From: an uncultured Frankineae bacterium | GTDB lineage: Bacteria > Actinomycetota > Actinomycetes > Mycobacteriales > SCTD01 | Direction: 5' to 3' | Assembly (NCBI GenBank): GCA_902805805.1 | Contig: CADCUE010000057.1 | Coordinates: 1 to 15,031, forward strand | Length of the DNA stretch: 15,031 bases | Shown: piece by piece, positions 13,760 to 15,031 of the stretch | Layout of the letters: every line of letters begins with the position of its first letter | Position numbering within the stretch: the stretch's first letter is position 1 | Notes under the pieces: model-generated | The model's input: the letters and a program-made list of their open reading frames with translations, nothing else | What the model was told of the DNA's origin: nothing | Databases searched by the model: none | Made by a program: the position numbers and the translations under genes

Positions 13760-14478
13760 AGCGCGGGCTCGGCCGCGACGGGTCCCTTGACGAGGGCCCG
13801 CGCGACGTCCGGGTCGGTCGGGCCGGCGCCGTACGACGGGCACAGCGAGGCCACGCCGCAGGCTCCGCAGGCCGGCTTGCGGGCGTGGCACACACGGCGC
13901 CCGTGGAAGATCACGCGGTGGCTGAACATCGTCCACTCGCTGCGGGGCAGCAGCCCGGCCACCACCGCCTCGACCTTGACCGGGTCGTCCAGCTCGGTCC
14001 AGCCGAAGCGGCGCACCAGCCGGCCGAAGTGGGTGTCGACGGTCAGCCCGGGCACGCCGAAGGCGTTGCCGAGCACGACGTTGGCCGTCTTGCGCCCGAT
14101 GCCCGGCAGCGCCACGAGGTCCTCGAGCCGGTCCGGCACCTGACCGCCGTGCCGCTCGACCAGGGCGGCGCCGAGACCGATCAGGCTCGTCGCCTTGTTG
14201 CGGAAGAAGCCGGTCGGCCGGATCAGGGCCTCCAGCTCCTCCCGGTCGGCGGCGGCGTAGTCGGCCGCCTGCGGGTAGCGGCGGAACAGCGCCGGGGTCA
14301 CCTCGTTGACGCGCCGGTCGGTGCACTGGGCGGACAGGACGGTCGCGACGGCCAGCTCGAGCGGCGTCGTGAAGTCCAGCTCGCAGTGCGCGTCGGGGTG
14401 CAGAGCGGCCAGGTCGCGGGCGATGCGCCGGGCCCGCCGCGTGAGCGCCAGCGGGCTGGGGGCAGCGGCGCGGAGCAC
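13756..14478 (-). CDS. nth: Endonuclease III
   Basis: A 240-residue DNA glycosylase/AP lyase that removes oxidised pyrimidines in base excision repair. The helix-hairpin-helix is [14 protein letters not shown] (124-137) with catalytic Lys130; catalytic Asp148 is in [12 protein letters not shown]6-C-X2-C-X5-C iron-sulfur cluster site is formed by Cys197, Cys204, Cys207 and Cys213. [15 protein letters not shown] (48-62) is the usual N-terminal signature. The start is GTG 14476-14478, with no ribosome-binding site but a -10 at leaderless spacing. It is first in the coupled nth-tlpA-NUDIX unit and divergent from the RsiG-like gene. Confidence 0.96.
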   Translation of the reverse strand: MLRAAAPSPLALTRRARRIARDLAALHPDAHCELDFTTPLELAVATVLSAQCTDRRVNEVTPALFRRYPQAADYAAADREELEALIRPTGFFRNKATSLIGLGAALVERHGGQVPDRLEDLVALPGIGRKTANVVLGNAFGVPGLTVDTHFGRLVRRFGWTELDDPVKVEAVVAGLLPRSEWTMFSHRVIFHGRRVCHARKPACGACGVASLCPSYGAGPTDPDVARALVKGPVAAEPAL

Positions 14479-14484
14479 CCGTCG

Positions 14485-14490
14485 ACCCTA
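14485..14490 (-). promoter_or_regulatory. -10 element TAGGGT placed for a leaderless nth transcript
   Basis: On the minus strand TAGGGT is followed by 6 nt (CGACGG) and the nth GTG, the same geometry as at marP and the ephE-like gene. No Shine-Dalgarno sequence is present. No recognisable TTGACA-like -35 is seen. Confidence 0.5.
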
Positions 14491-14522
14491 CGTCGATGCG
14501 CCGAACGCCGCCCTCTGCTGCG

Positions 14523-14554
14523 CCGGGCGAGTGACCTGTCTCCAGTTCGCCCGG
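14523..14554. repeat. 8-bp inverted repeat between nth and the RsiG-like gene
   Basis: CCGGGCGA (14523-14530) and TCGCCCGG (14547-14554) are perfect inverse complements with a 16-bp spacer. It sits in the 153-bp divergent intergenic region and could be an operator or chance pairing. Confidence 0.25.
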
Positions 14555-14570
14555 GCCGTGTCGACCTTGA

Positions 14571-14588
14571 TCGAGCAGTCCGGCTCGA
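14571..14588. repeat. 18-bp dyad upstream of the RsiG-like gene
   Basis: TCGAGC-AGTCCG-GCTCGA forms a perfect 6-bp dyad with a 6-bp spacer, 43 bp before the RsiG-like start. It has the size of a site for a dimeric helix-turn-helix regulator. No known consensus was recognised. Confidence 0.28.
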
Positions 14589-14631
14589 GACCCCGGACGG
14601 CGCGCGACCCCACCGGCACAGGAGACCACCG

Positions 14632-15031
14632 ATGACCTCAGCTGCGAGCCCCGCCGAGCAGGAGCGGTGCATCCCCCGCACCGACGAGGGTGGGCCGGCG
14701 ACCGCCCCCGCCTCCCGGCGTCGCACGGGACGGCGGCCGGAGCCGGTCGCGTCCGAGGCCTACGCGCACCTGTCGGTCGAGGCGCTGCGCGACTGCCGCC
14801 GCGCGCTCGCGGACGAGGAGGACCGGGTGTCGTACTGGCGCCGGATCCTGCAGGCCCGGCTCGACGTCGTGGAGGCCGGCAGCGGCAGCCGGCCGGTCGA
14901 CGCCGCGGCGCTGCGGCCGCTGCTGAGCAGCGAGCGGGTCGGCGCGGGTCGCCGGGCGCTCACCGAGGTGCTGGCCCTGGACGACGTGCCGCCGCTGCCG
15001 AGCCTCGGCGAGCTGTGGGACCGCCAGGTGT
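14632..15031 (+). CDS. RsiG-like c-di-GMP-binding anti-sigma factor (3' end outside window)
   Basis: The first 133 codons of a gene running off the window. ATG 14632 is preceded by GGAG at 14621-14624. Residues 1-42 are polar and probably disordered. A helix then begins (LSVEALRDCRRALADEEDRV) and carries a perfect E(X)3S(X)2R(X)3Q(X)3D motif: Glu63, Ser67, Arg70, Gln74, Asp78. That motif defines the c-di-GMP-binding helices of RsiG, which in Streptomyces sequesters the sporulation sigma factor WhiG when loaded with c-di-GMP. The following residues (about 93-133) look like the RsiG linker region with AALRPLLSSER and LPSLGELWDRQ. Streptomyces RsiG has a second motif helix; it would lie beyond the window. 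Transcribed divergently from nth. Assignment rests on motif and helix context. Confidence 0.72.
   Translation, partial: MTSAASPAEQERCIPRTDEGGPATAPASRRRTGRRPEPVASEAYAHLSVEALRDCRRALADEEDRVSYWRRILQARLDVVEAGSGSRPVDAAALRPLLSSERVGAGRRALTEVLALDDVPPLPSLGELWDRQV

Noticed and set aside
14591..14631. Sigma-WhiG-type promoter (TAAA...GCCGATAA) before the RsiG-like gene
   Set aside because: No such element is visible in the 153-bp region; autoregulation through WhiG cannot be supported from sequence.

Overview
The window is very GC-rich (about three quarters G+C by eye), with strong third-position G/C bias, many GTG starts and densely overlapping genes. This points to a high-GC actinobacterium. Family is not fixed by the sequence; something like Geodermatophilaceae or a relative is an inference. 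The gene order backs the phylum: acs end, dipeptide-type ABC permeases, a holin-like membrane protein, an EphE-like hydrolase, MarP, a NUDIX CoA pyrophosphatase, a TlpA-like thioredoxin and nth. From memory this parallels the Mycobacterium tuberculosis stretch Rv3663c-Rv3674c (dppDCBA, acs, Rv3669, ephE, marP, Rv3672c, Rv3673c, nth).

Layout. (1) 1-174 (+): C-terminus of acetyl-CoA synthetase, closed by a perfect 12-bp-arm hairpin. (2) 219-2316 (-): a DppC-type permease followed by a zinc alcohol dehydrogenase. (3) 2356-3312 (+): a DppB-type permease divergent from the DppC-type one, with only 39 bp between starts; no binding protein or ATPase gene is visible. (4) 3305-9121 (-): a complete seven-gene Mrp Na+/H+ antiporter operon (A-B-C-D-E-F-G), every junction overlapping by 1-4 nt. 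(5) 9122-9387: a 266-bp divergent control region. (6) 9388-11219 (+): holin-superfamily membrane protein, EphE-like alpha/beta hydrolase and a DUF309 protein. (7) 11230-12417 (-): MarP-type membrane serine protease. (8) 12456-14478 (-): nth, TlpA-like thioredoxin and NUDIX CoA pyrophosphatase as one translationally coupled unit. (9) 14632-end (+): the start of an RsiG-like protein carrying a perfect cyclic-di-GMP signature helix.

How it fits together. The Mrp operon would supply Na+/H+ exchange and cytoplasmic pH control. MarP, the TlpA-like protein and the holin-like protein are envelope proteins, and MarP homologues are known for acid and oxidative stress resistance. The region thus reads as a pH, envelope and oxidative-stress neighbourhood next to DNA base excision repair (Nth), ending in a probable c-di-GMP-responsive anti-sigma factor. 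Three genes (ephE-like, marP, nth) share a TANNNT-N6-RTG arrangement typical of leaderless actinobacterial transcripts.

No rRNA, tRNA, CRISPR array, insertion sequence, prophage or attachment site was seen. Most of the window is conserved actinobacterial chromosome. The items most worth checking are the divergent orphan permease pair, the RsiG-like gene, and the altered lid residue in the EphE-like hydrolase.
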